Below the pieces are notes generated by a model. That model was not told the DNA's origin, searched no databases, and was given only the letters and a program-made list of their open reading frames with translations. Positions 1 through 5,910 of a stretch of DNA of 14,367 nt are shown here, piece by piece. A program made the position numbers and the translations under genes. Position 1 is the first letter of the stretch, and the number at the start of each line of letters is the position of its first letter. This stretch comes from JABIAL01 sp964645825. GTDB lineage: Bacteria; Patescibacteriota; Patescibacteriia; UBA1558; GWA2-36-10. The stretch is taken from the NCBI GenBank assembly GCA_964645825.1, contig CAZXZY010000018.1:1-14367 (forward strand), given 5' to 3'.

Positions 1-1
1 T

Positions 2-826
2 AAATTAGTTTTTGAAACTTGGCTGTGGTTTAAAAAAGCAGAGGACTCTGTCAAAGCCGGTATCTATGTCATGCCAGCTGATATTTCTATTCGGCAGTTA
101 TCAAATTTGATCTTAACTATTCCGGAAAATCAACAGCAAACATTTACTATTATCGAAGGTTGGCATCGTCGATGGCCACAGTTGATAACACTATTAGACG
201 AGCATAATTTTACACATCAAGAGTTTTTAGATATTACAAACAATAAAAAAGATTGGGCTACTAATTATTCATTTTTAGAAGACGCAGCAAGTTCTGCCAC
301 CTTAGAAGGATATTTATATCCAGATACTTATTTTATTGATGGTAGTACTAGTCTAGAAACTTTAGTTGCTAAAGCTTTGAATAATTTTGATAAAAAATTA
401 ACAGCCGATCTAAGACAAGAAATCTCTAGACAAGGAAAAACTATTTTTGAAATAGTAACTTTAGCTTCTGTTGTAGAAAGAGAAGTTTCAGCTGCTACTG
501 ATAAAAAAATGGTAGCCGATATTTTCTGGAAACGCATTGAAGCTGGCATTGGCTTACAATCTGATGCTACGGTTAATTTTGTGACCGGCAAGGGATTGGC
601 TCAGCCAACTTATGCTGACTTAGAAATTGATTCACCTTACAATACTTACAAATATCGTGGATTAACACCTGGGCCAATTTCAAATCCAAGTATCGAAACT
701 ATTGAAGCAGTTATATATCCGACAACCAATGAATATTATTATTTCTTGACTACACCAGAAGGGGAGGCGATTTATAGTAAGACCTACGACGAGCATTTGC
801 AAAATAAATATAAATATTTAGATTAA
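2..826 (+). CDS. mltG: Endolytic murein transglycosylase MltG (YceG-like), 5' end cut by window
   Basis: The frame is open from base 2 and lacks its N-terminal membrane anchor and first domain, which lie outside the window; 274 residues remain. MltG is a membrane-anchored lytic transglycosylase that cleaves nascent glycan strands and ends their polymerisation. Visible family blocks are KAGIY (nt 56-70), LEGYLYPDTY (nt 305-334), LASVVEREV with the probable catalytic Glu at nt 476-478, GIGLQSDATVNF, and the C-terminal run SPYNTYKYRGLTPGPISNPS followed by YYYFLT and TYDEH, all in family order. A Met codon at nt 71 is internal to the conserved domain, so it is not the start. The gene ends 6 bp before a bidirectional terminator. 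The identification is firm because the whole catalytic half is present with its Glu. Confidence 0.93.
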   Translation, partial: KLVFETWLWFKKAEDSVKAGIYVMPADISIRQLSNLILTIPENQQQTFTIIEGWHRRWPQLITLLDEHNFTHQEFLDITNNKKDWATNYSFLEDAASSATLEGYLYPDTYFIDGSTSLETLVAKALNNFDKKLTADLRQEISRQGKTIFEIVTLASVVEREVSAATDKKMVADIFWKRIEAGIGLQSDATVNFVTGKGLAQPTYADLEIDSPYNTYKYRGLTPGPISNPSIETIEAVIYPTTNEYYYFLTTPEGEAIYSKTYDEHLQNKYKYLD

Positions 827-832
827 AATAAA

Positions 833-864
833 AAGGGCCGCTCCGAAGAGTGGTCCTTATTTTT
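833..864. terminator. Bidirectional intrinsic terminator between mltG and ridA-like gene
   Basis: An 11-bp stem (833-843 with 848-858, including two G-T pairs) closes a CGAA loop. It is followed by ATTTTT on the plus strand. On the minus strand the same stem is followed by TTTTATTTTA, so it can end both the mltG transcript and the convergent ridA-like transcript, whose stop codon lies 20 bp away. Confidence 0.85.
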
Positions 865-883
865 CTACTCACCACAATGTCGA

Positions 884-1282
884 TTACTTGCTTTGATCGA
901 CAGCCACGAATTGAATTTCGATTTTGGCTCCAGCCGGTATCCAGTTCCAGCCACCGCAACGACGAATCGGTCTGATTTCGACTTTTTCATCGTCCAAAAA
1001 TTGAACGTAGATCGGGTCGGTGATTTTCATGTCCTCCGGTGTCCCAGACAGCATGATGTCTACATCATAGACATCATTGGGCGTCAGCCCGCGAGCCACA
1101 AGGCGTGCCTTCATGTTTTTGAGAGCGCTCTTGGTTTGCGCTGCCAGACTTTCATCTACGGGTTCGCCATCGGCGATGTCCGGTAGAGTACCGGCAAAAT
1201 GATACTCATCGCCAATCTTAATGCATTCGGAGAATGGAAGATTGGGATTTTCAAGTTCGTGAATGATTTCTTTTTTTGGCAT
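884..1282 (-). CDS. RidA/YjgF/UK114-family protein (imine deaminase-like)
   Basis: 132 residues, close to the 125-130 usual for this family. RidA proteins hydrolyse reactive enamine/imine intermediates made by PLP enzymes and act as cytosolic trimers. Recognisable segments are FAGTLP (29-34), the helix AAQTKSALKNMKARL (47-61), DVDIML (73-78) and PIRRCGGWNWIPAGAKIEIQ (105-124). The last lines up without gaps with the E. coli PARSCV...LPKDVKIEIEA segment and keeps the catalytic Arg at R107. The start at 1282 is chosen because AGGAGA sits 6 bases upstream; the frame is open to an ATG at 1357, but that ATG would fall within the promoter. The gene is about 53% GC in the 60 bases from 901, against about 37% in a sample of rplJ, and has a strong ribosome site unlike its neighbours. 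I infer acquisition by transfer. It is a divergent member and its substrate is unknown. Confidence 0.8.
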   Translation of the reverse strand: MPKKEIIHELENPNLPFSECIKIGDEYHFAGTLPDIADGEPVDESLAAQTKSALKNMKARLVARGLTPNDVYDVDIMLSGTPEDMKITDPIYVQFLDDEKVEIRPIRRCGGWNWIPAGAKIEIQFVAVDQSK

Positions 1283-1333
1283 TAGAGTCTCCTGTTGTGA
1301 GTCTTTTATAGTGATGAAAAGGTCTTTAATAGC

Positions 1334-1365
1334 AGTATAGTCTAACATTTTTAGCATTTTGTCAA
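1334..1365 (-). promoter_or_regulatory. Probable promoter of the ridA-like gene
   Basis: On the minus strand a perfect TTGACA (1365-1360) is followed by GACTAT at 17-bp spacing (1342-1337) or TATACT at 20-bp spacing (1339-1334). The first has better spacing and the second a better -10. The start codon is about 50 bases downstream. Confidence 0.5.
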
Positions 1366-1371
1366 GGAGGT

Positions 1372-1400
1372 TTGACAGATTTAGATAATTACTATATAAT
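1372..1400 (+). promoter_or_regulatory. Consensus sigma-70 promoter for rplJ-rplL
   Basis: TTGACA (1372-1377), 17-bp spacer, TATAAT (1395-1400): a perfect match in both boxes, as expected for ribosomal protein genes. Transcription should begin near 1407, giving a leader of about 135 nt that contains the L10-binding RNA. Confidence 0.9.
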
Positions 1401-1419
1401 ATTGATACAAATTAAATAC

Positions 1420-1530
1420 ATTTACCAAAGATAGTGGGTTTTTTAGCTAATATTAGCTAAAATATAAATCCTACCGAGGTGAGAATATTAGATATTTTTC
1501 ATTGTCTGCGGTAAATTCGCAGATTTTTTT
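1420..1530 (+). ncRNA. Ribosomal protein L10 leader (autoregulatory mRNA structure)
   Basis: The leader carries ACCAAAG (1424-1430), GTGGG and CCTACCGAGGTGAGA, which match the conserved parts of the L10-leader family as I remember it from Firmicutes. GTGGG (1434-1438) pairs with CCTAC, enclosing a perfect 22-nt self-complementary segment (1441-1462) that forms the inner hairpin. ATTTACC (1420-1426) can also pair with GGTAAAT (1510-1516) in the attenuator downstream. In known systems free L10(L12)4 binds this RNA and lowers rplJ-rplL expression. Confidence 0.8.
1505..1530 (+). terminator. Attenuator hairpin in rplJ leader
   Basis: TCTGCG (1505-1510) pairs with CGCAGA (1518-1523) around a 7-nt loop and is followed by seven T. 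It ends 12 bases before the rplJ start, so it fits conditional termination controlled by L10 binding to the leader. Confidence 0.78.
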
Positions 1531-1542
1531 ATAAAAAAACTT

Positions 1543-2064
1543 ATGCCAAAGACAAAAGAACAAAAGAAAGAAGCGTTAAAAAGTATTCAAACTAAATTAG
1601 CCGATAGTAAATCCGTAGTTTTTTCCTCAGACAATGGTTTGGGTGTAAAAGCAGCTGAAGATTTACGTAAAGAGTTAAAAAATGTTGGTAGTGAATATTT
1701 AGTAGTCAAAAAGACTTTGTTAAAAAAGGCTTTGGCTGACGTGGAAGACGCTGAACAAATTAATGATTTAACTGGTTCCGTTGCCTTATCATTATCTTAT
1801 GATGATGAAGTAGCAGCAGCTTCCGTGATTAATAAATTTGCTAAAGCAAACAAAGAAGCTTTGAGTATCGGTGGCGGTATGTTGGAAAATAAAATTATTT
1901 TACCTGAAATGGTAAAACGTTTAGCTAACTTACCATCCAAAGAACAATTATTGGCCAACTTGGTTGGTGGTTTACAAGCTCCAATTTCCGGCATGGTAAA
2001 TGTTTTGCAAGGAAATTTACGTAACTTAGTCGGTGTGTTAAGCGCCATTAAAGATAAGAAATAA
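1543..2064 (+). CDS. rplJ: 50S ribosomal protein L10 (uL10)
   Basis: 173 residues, normal for bacterial L10. L10 anchors the L7/L12 dimers to 23S rRNA at the base of the ribosomal stalk and represses its own operon through the leader RNA. The N-terminal globular domain is typical: MPKTKEQKKEAL, KSVVFSSDNGLGVKAAEDLR, then EYLVVKKTLLKKALAD (52-67). GSVALSLSYDD (78-88) and the LPSKEQLLANLVGGLQAPIS segment (129-148) also follow family order, and the C-terminal helix that binds L12 closes the protein. The start has no Shine-Dalgarno sequence; ATG follows an A/T-only stretch after the attenuator. rplL follows after 28 bp in the same transcript. Confidence 0.97.
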   Translation: MPKTKEQKKEALKSIQTKLADSKSVVFSSDNGLGVKAAEDLRKELKNVGSEYLVVKKTLLKKALADVEDAEQINDLTGSVALSLSYDDEVAAASVINKFAKANKEALSIGGGMLENKIILPEMVKRLANLPSKEQLLANLVGGLQAPISGMVNVLQGNLRNLVGVLSAIKDKK

Positions 2065-2092
2065 TTATAATTATTAATAAATCAATAATATT

Positions 2093-2500
2093 ATGTCAGA
2101 AGAAGCAAAAAAAGACGTAGTAGTACCTGCAAAGTTTAAAGGTATTATCGAAGAAATTGAAAAAATGTCAGTATTGGATTTATCTGAATTGGTATCTATC
2201 CTAGAAGATAAATTTGGTGTTACAGCCGCCGCTCCTGTAGCTGTTGCTGCCGCTGGCGCTCCAGCTGGTGAAGAAGCCGCTGAAGAAAAATCATCTTTTG
2301 ATGTTGAGTTAACAGCAGCTGGTGATAACAAAATTAGTGTTATTAAAGCTATTAGAGAAGTTACTCAATTAGGTTTAAAAGAAGCCAAGGACATGGTTGA
2401 CGGTGCTCCTGTAGTCATCAAAGAAGGTGCTAAGAAAGAAGAAGCTGAAGAAATGAAAGCTAAACTATCTGAAGCCGGTGGTACAGTCACTTTGAAATAA
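2093..2500 (+). CDS. rplL: 50S ribosomal protein L7/L12 (bL12)
   Basis: 135 residues, slightly longer than the common 120-125 because of a longer N-terminus and hinge. It forms the mobile stalk that recruits and stimulates translational GTPases. Visible are the N-terminal dimerisation helices (IIEEIEKMSVLDLSELVSIL, about 19-38), an Ala/Pro/Gly-rich hinge (44-63), and the C-terminal domain with FDVELTAAGDNKISVIKAIR, TQLGLKEAKDMVDGAP (111-126 region) and the ending GGTVTLK. There is no Shine-Dalgarno motif before the ATG. It shares the promoter and leader upstream of rplJ and ends at a strong terminator. Confidence 0.98.
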   Translation: MSEEAKKDVVVPAKFKGIIEEIEKMSVLDLSELVSILEDKFGVTAAAPVAVAAAGAPAGEEAAEEKSSFDVELTAAGDNKISVIKAIREVTQLGLKEAKDMVDGAPVVIKEGAKKEEAEEMKAKLSEAGGTVTLK

Positions 2501-2514
2501 GAATTTTTCAATTC

Positions 2515-2548
2515 AAAAAACACTCTCGCAAGAGGGTGTTTTTGTTTT
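2515..2548 (+). terminator. Intrinsic terminator after rplL
   Basis: CACTCTC (2521-2527) pairs with GAGGGTG (2532-2538) around a GCAA tetraloop, extended by A/T pairs, and is followed by TTTTTGTTTT. Confidence 0.9.
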
Positions 2549-2556
2549 ACTTAATT

Positions 2557-2638
2557 TTAACCCCTCCCGACCTCCCCTTGACAGGGGAGGAGCTAGAAAT
2601 AAAAAAGTCCCCCTGTTAAGGGGGATTTAGGGGGTTAG
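2557..2638. repeat. GC-rich palindromic intergenic repeat, cloverleaf-like
   Basis: TAACCCC (2558-2564) pairs with GGGGTTA (2631-2637) as terminal inverted arms. Inside are two hairpins: CCTCCCC/GGGGAGG (2571-2577 with 2584-2590) and TCCCCC/GGGGGA (2608-2613 with 2620-2625). Its GC content stands out from the AT-rich surroundings. Elements of this kind recur between genes in many bacterial genomes. It has no coding capacity and lies between convergent genes. Copy number cannot be judged from one window. Confidence 0.75.
2601..2625 (-). terminator. Intrinsic terminator for the 700-residue membrane protein gene
   Basis: Read on the minus strand, the TCCCCC/GGGGGA hairpin of the repeat is followed by CTTTTTTATTT. 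It lies 23 bases past the stop codon of the minus-strand gene, so the repeat appears to serve as its terminator. Confidence 0.7.
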
Positions 2639-2647
2639 AGATTCATT

Positions 2648-4750
2648 TTATTCGTTGATCGCTAATAAATATAGATGATTGCCATTTAATAAGTAGATGG
2701 CTTTTTCTTCTTGGTCTATTGCTAAATCAACTAGATTATCAAATTTAAGTGAAGTATATTGATCTTTGATATTGCCCTCTTTATCTATAATGGCTACTCG
2801 TTGATTTTCTGGATCAATAATATATAAGTATTCAGAGTCTTTAAATGTTTTAATGATAGCTTGTTTGCCTAGTTTTGGATGTGGCTGATGATAATTAAAT
2901 ATTTCTCTAGAACCTTTACGTAGTTTTAATATTTGGCCACTATTGAACATGACATAAATATCTCCATCTAGTGTCAAACTATAAGCATCACTCAAATCGA
3001 TATCGTCAGTCAACCAAGTTACACCATTGCTAAATGATTGGCCTCGTTCAGGATATTTAAAAATTTGGTCAGCTTCTGTGTCTAAAACATATAGATTATT
3101 ACTATAAATAGACATATCTTGGACGCTGATATTACCAATATTTTGAGCAAAAGCGAATGAATTTAGCTCTTTAGATGACAGATTGAAAATAACATATTCT
3201 TGATCGTTGCTTAAAATTAATTGATCATTGTTTGGCCAATCAGCTAGAGTTTTTCCGTTAGGGTAAGCAGTTAAGATATTCGGAGCTTGTTCTTCTAATA
3301 AATATAAATTTTCTTGATCTAAAATATAAAATTGACCATTTTTTTGAATTATTTGTTTTGGATTATTAAGAGAGCTTAGATCAAATAATTCTAATGGCGA
3401 ATCAACATAATTGATGTGGCGAACTTTATTTAATAAACGAACCGTTTGTTCTTTAACTAAATCTAGTTCTTCTTCTTGTTGAGGCGAAGTGGCATCCAAA
3501 TCATTTAACATGTCTTGAATGTTTAGTAATAATTCCTCAGCTCTTTTTTCATCATTATAAATAAGGCTAGCTTCTACTTCGTTGATGCTGTTGTTAATAG
3601 CATCGATAGATTGCTCATAAGCTTGTTCTTGTTTATTGACGGCTTGTTTTTGAGTCAAAAATACTAGACTTTGTAAGAAGACTAACAAAATGACAATGAT
3701 GCCAATAATTAGCACTTTTTTTTGCCAAGTTAAATCGCTAAACCAATTTACTTTTTTATTGATCGTGCTTTGAGTTTTGTCCAAAATAACATTTTCTCGA
3801 TCTTGACGGTATTTACTAGAAAAAACAAATAGCCAAGCATTTTTTATGGAATTACCAATAACACTAAAAATTTTGCCGATAATAGCAAAAAAGATTTTGA
3901 TTAATTCCCAAATATATATAAAAACTTGAACTGTTTTGATATTTTTCAAACCCGATTTATCAAAAACAAGTTTAGTGCGAGTTTTTTTATGATGATCTTG
4001 ACGTGGTGTAGTGTCATGCTTATCAACATGGATAGTGCCGTCATCTTCTTCATCATCAGACTCTATGGTCACTTGAATGTTTTCATTTGGTATATCTAGA
4101 TCGCGGCCACTAGGGTATTTTAATACTACTGAATTAAAAGTAACAAAATCTGGGACAGTGTCTAGTAGTTGTTTAAATTGCGTGATTGATGCTTGGGGGG
4201 TATATTTTTTGATCGTTCGTTTTATTTTTTCTTGTGAAATATAATCAAATAAAGCATTGGTCGAAATGATCAATGCATCGCCAGTATCTAATTCGCCAGA
4301 AACAATATCGGTAAATATTTTAGTTGGATTAAAATCTGTGTTTTGTTCTAAGATTTGGGTGATCTGATTATTATGAATCAATAAAGCACCAATATTACCG
4401 ATGCTAGCTATATAAATATTGTTCTGATGAATCACACCCACTACAATATCGAGAGTTTGCAGCCAGTTTTTAATTTTATTATCACTTAAGTCTGGTAAGA
4501 GTTGGTTTAATTCTTGTAAAACTTCTTCTAATAGTATTTCAGGATCTTCTTGAGCACTAGAAATAAAATGATGAGCTAGCGCTTCAATTATTTGATCAAT
4601 CATTGGTTGTTGATTGACCTTATTTTTTGGTACCTCAAGGATCAAAAATAGCTGTCCGCGAGGGCTAGGGTCACTAAAATAGACCTCGGACAATTCCCGA
4701 GAATTCAAGTGATCATGGATAAAAAGTTTGTTATATTCTAATTGAGACAT
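2648..4750 (-). CDS. Membrane protein with degenerate PP2C-like domain, coiled coil and probable beta-propeller
   Basis: 700 residues; no gene name is justified. Residues 1-215 resemble a PP2C/SpoIIE-type phosphatase fold: IYIASIGNIGALLIHNNQI (112-130) sits where PP2C has its GDSRa...l strand pair, and GDALIISTNALFDYIS (157-172) where it has GDxLLLxTDGLxD. The metal-binding Asp residues are replaced (N119 and N165), and LILEVP (36-41) replaces the first DGhGG motif, so catalysis is unlikely. An acidic linker (231-237) and an amphipathic/hydrophobic stretch (271-310) lead to a clear membrane helix (346-366). Then come an acidic coiled coil (about 370-445) and repeated strand units of the type NLYVLDTEADQIFKYP (552-567) and YLYIIDPENQRVAIID (641-656), which suggest an NHL/YVTN-like propeller. 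A cytosolic pseudophosphatase joined to an outside propeller is inferred. A weak AGGA lies 8 bases before the start. Confidence 0.7.
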   Translation of the reverse strand: MSQLEYNKLFIHDHLNSRELSEVYFSDPSPRGQLFLILEVPKNKVNQQPMIDQIIEALAHHFISSAQEDPEILLEEVLQELNQLLPDLSDNKIKNWLQTLDIVVGVIHQNNIYIASIGNIGALLIHNNQITQILEQNTDFNPTKIFTDIVSGELDTGDALIISTNALFDYISQEKIKRTIKKYTPQASITQFKQLLDTVPDFVTFNSVVLKYPSGRDLDIPNENIQVTIESDDEEDDGTIHVDKHDTTPRQDHHKKTRTKLVFDKSGLKNIKTVQVFIYIWELIKIFFAIIGKIFSVIGNSIKNAWLFVFSSKYRQDRENVILDKTQSTINKKVNWFSDLTWQKKVLIIGIIVILLVFLQSLVFLTQKQAVNKQEQAYEQSIDAINNSINEVEASLIYNDEKRAEELLLNIQDMLNDLDATSPQQEEELDLVKEQTVRLLNKVRHINYVDSPLELFDLSSLNNPKQIIQKNGQFYILDQENLYLLEEQAPNILTAYPNGKTLADWPNNDQLILSNDQEYVIFNLSSKELNSFAFAQNIGNISVQDMSIYSNNLYVLDTEADQIFKYPERGQSFSNGVTWLTDDIDLSDAYSLTLDGDIYVMFNSGQILKLRKGSREIFNYHQPHPKLGKQAIIKTFKDSEYLYIIDPENQRVAIIDKEGNIKDQYTSLKFDNLVDLAIDQEEKAIYLLNGNHLYLLAINE

Positions 4751-4767
4751 TTTACATTTCCTGTAAA
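4751..4767. promoter_or_regulatory. Inverted repeat in divergent promoter region (possible operator)
   Basis: TTTACA-TTTCC-TGTAAA is a perfect 6-bp inverted repeat directly against the start codon of the minus-strand gene at 4750. On the minus strand, TATAAT (4778-4773) lies just upstream of it, with TTTACT at 17-bp spacing, so the repeat would cover the start of transcription and the ribosome site. The winged-helix protein encoded divergently at 4809 is an obvious candidate ligand, but nothing proves it. Confidence 0.4.
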
Positions 4768-4808
4768 TAATATTATACTATATTTGCTGTTTTTAGTAAA
4801 TAAATTTT

Positions 4809-5417
4809 ATGCTTGAACAAATACTTGGTTCAGCTACTCGGACAAGGATTGTCAACTTTTTTTGCCTTCATTCTGAAGAGCATATTTTTGTGCGTGAACT
4901 AACTAGTCGTTTGGGTGGGCAGCTAAACTCTGTGAGACGAGAGTTAGACAATCTCACAAAATTTGGTTTATTGAAATCAGAAATTAACCAAGGTAAAAAG
5001 TTTTACTTTACCAATAAAGACTTTGCCTTATTGACTGAGTTAAAAAATTTAGTTTTCAAAGCTATTACTTTGGAAGAGATGCGTATCGCTAATAAAATGT
5101 CTAAACTTTCCGGCTTAGGCCTATTGATTTTTACTGGTGTTCTATCTAATGCACCGACACGGACAGATGTTTTGATAGTTGGCAAAGTGAAAAAAGCAGA
5201 CTTTTATAAATATTTAGAAAAAATTGCCGAAGGCATGACTCAAGATTTACGTTTTACTTTTTTGTCACGTAGTGACTATATGTATCGCGTGGAAGTTACT
5301 GATAAGTTTATCTATGATATTTTATCTCACGAACATATTGTAGTAGTTGATAAAATATCTAAAGATATAAAAAAGAATCAAGAAAATGATTTTAATTTTA
5401 AACATTTTAGACAATAA
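4809..5417 (+). CDS. Winged-helix DNA-binding protein with inactive nucleotidyltransferase-like domain
   Basis: 202 residues. The N-terminus (1-75) is an ArsR/MarR-like winged helix: LGSATRTRIVNFF (6-18), FVRELTSRLGGQLNSVRREL (27-46) as helix-turn-helix, and the wing KSEINQGKKFYFTN (56-69). Residues 100-175 resemble a MNT-type nucleotidyltransferase domain: FTGVLSNAPTRTDVLIVGKV (108-127), then FTFLSRSDYMYRVEVTDKFIYDIL (149-172). The canonical DxD pair is reduced to D120 with L122, so transfer activity is unlikely. Proteins of this architecture are, as I recall, common in Patescibacteria and are annotated only as transcriptional regulators. It has no Shine-Dalgarno sequence. It is divergent from the pseudophosphatase gene and overlaps the tsaB-like gene by 32 bp. 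A target is not known. Confidence 0.65.
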   Translation: MLEQILGSATRTRIVNFFCLHSEEHIFVRELTSRLGGQLNSVRRELDNLTKFGLLKSEINQGKKFYFTNKDFALLTELKNLVFKAITLEEMRIANKMSKLSGLGLLIFTGVLSNAPTRTDVLIVGKVKKADFYKYLEKIAEGMTQDLRFTFLSRSDYMYRVEVTDKFIYDILSHEHIVVVDKISKDIKKNQENDFNFKHFRQ

Positions 5418-5799
5418 CAAGGCTGAATGGATTTTAGCTGAAAAGAAAAAGCAGTGTGCTTTTGACATGCAAGCCGGTCAAGAAAATATTTTGACTGAGT
5501 TTGATGATTGTTTGCATCAAGAAAATATAGAGTTAAGAAATATTACTGGTTTTGGTTTAGCTATTAAACAAGCTAGCCTGACTCAAGTCAAAGTTCAGGT
5601 GACGATTATCAATACTTTGGGTTGGCAATTACAGGTTCCAGTAGTGGCAGATTTTTATTATCAAGGAGATTTAAAAATAGAAGATCTAGTTAATAAAATT
5701 GAAAAGCAAAAAGATTTCAAAGCTATCAAACCGGAATATCAGCGAGAAGCAGAAGTGACAGTTAGTAAAAAAACACCAAAATTTACTATTGCTAAGTAA
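5386..5799 (+). CDS. Minimal TsaB-like protein (t6A tRNA modification complex subunit homologue)
   Basis: 137 residues against roughly 220 for usual TsaB. TsaB is a catalytically inactive ASKHA-fold partner of TsaD and TsaE in making threonylcarbamoyladenosine in ANN-decoding tRNAs. The match: MILILNILDN replaces MILaIDTS; ILTEFDDCLHQENIELRNITGFGLAI (35-60) matches the Llp.id.lL...gl.l.did.iav region; KQASLTQVKVQ (61-71) stands where GPGSFTGLRIG is found, keeping only S64 and T66; NTLGWQLQVPVVAD (76-89) matches NtLA..l.iPvv; and IKPEYQREAEVTVSKK (114-129) matches the PxYlR.pdvt.pK tail. The middle of the family protein is missing. The start overlapping the previous gene is chosen because it keeps the first beta strand; the next Met is residue 28. 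It could be a dimerisation remnant rather than a working subunit. Confidence 0.6.
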   Translation: MILILNILDNNKAEWILAEKKKQCAFDMQAGQENILTEFDDCLHQENIELRNITGFGLAIKQASLTQVKVQVTIINTLGWQLQVPVVADFYYQGDLKIEDLVNKIEKQKDFKAIKPEYQREAEVTVSKKTPKFTIAK

Positions 5800-5805
5800 A
5801 TGCTT

Positions 5806-5832
5806 AAAAGCGGCCTAATAAGGCTGTTTTTT
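5806..5832 (+). terminator. Intrinsic terminator after tsaB-like gene
   Basis: CGGCCT (5811-5816) pairs with AGGCTG (5821-5826) around AATA, extended by AAAA/TTTT pairs beyond a bulged G, and ends in TTTTTTATTT. Confidence 0.85.
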
Positions 5833-5834
5833 AT

Positions 5835-5863
5835 TTGACTAAAAAAGGCTTATCCTGTAATTT
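5835..5863 (+). promoter_or_regulatory. Possible promoter of the HD-domain gene
   Basis: TTGACT (5835-5840) is followed at 17-bp spacing by TAATTT (5858-5863). The -35 is good and the -10 is weak, keeping only the key T, A and final T. The position just after a terminator and about 48 bases before a strong ribosome site makes it reasonable. Confidence 0.4.
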
Positions 5864-5910
5864 TCAGATGTTATTGTACTTCGAAAAATAGGGTAAAAGG
5901 AGCGCATATT

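Noticed and set aside
328..591. Minus-strand open frame inside mltG
   Set aside because: Shadow of a well-conserved coding frame.
893..1186. Plus-strand open frame of 97 codons
   Set aside because: It is antisense to the ridA-like gene, with no ribosome site and no family resemblance.
1283..1357. Longer start for the ridA-like gene
   Set aside because: The extra 25 residues overlap the gene's own promoter and do not match the family; AGGAGA supports the start at 1282.
1441..1462. Perfect 22-bp palindrome as a protein-binding operator
   Set aside because: It lies downstream of the transcription start inside the L10 leader and is better explained as an RNA hairpin.
5386..5417. Frameshift between the winged-helix gene and the tsaB-like gene
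   Set aside because: Each frame has its own complete domain set, and the second starts with the expected first beta strand, so a true overlap is more likely.
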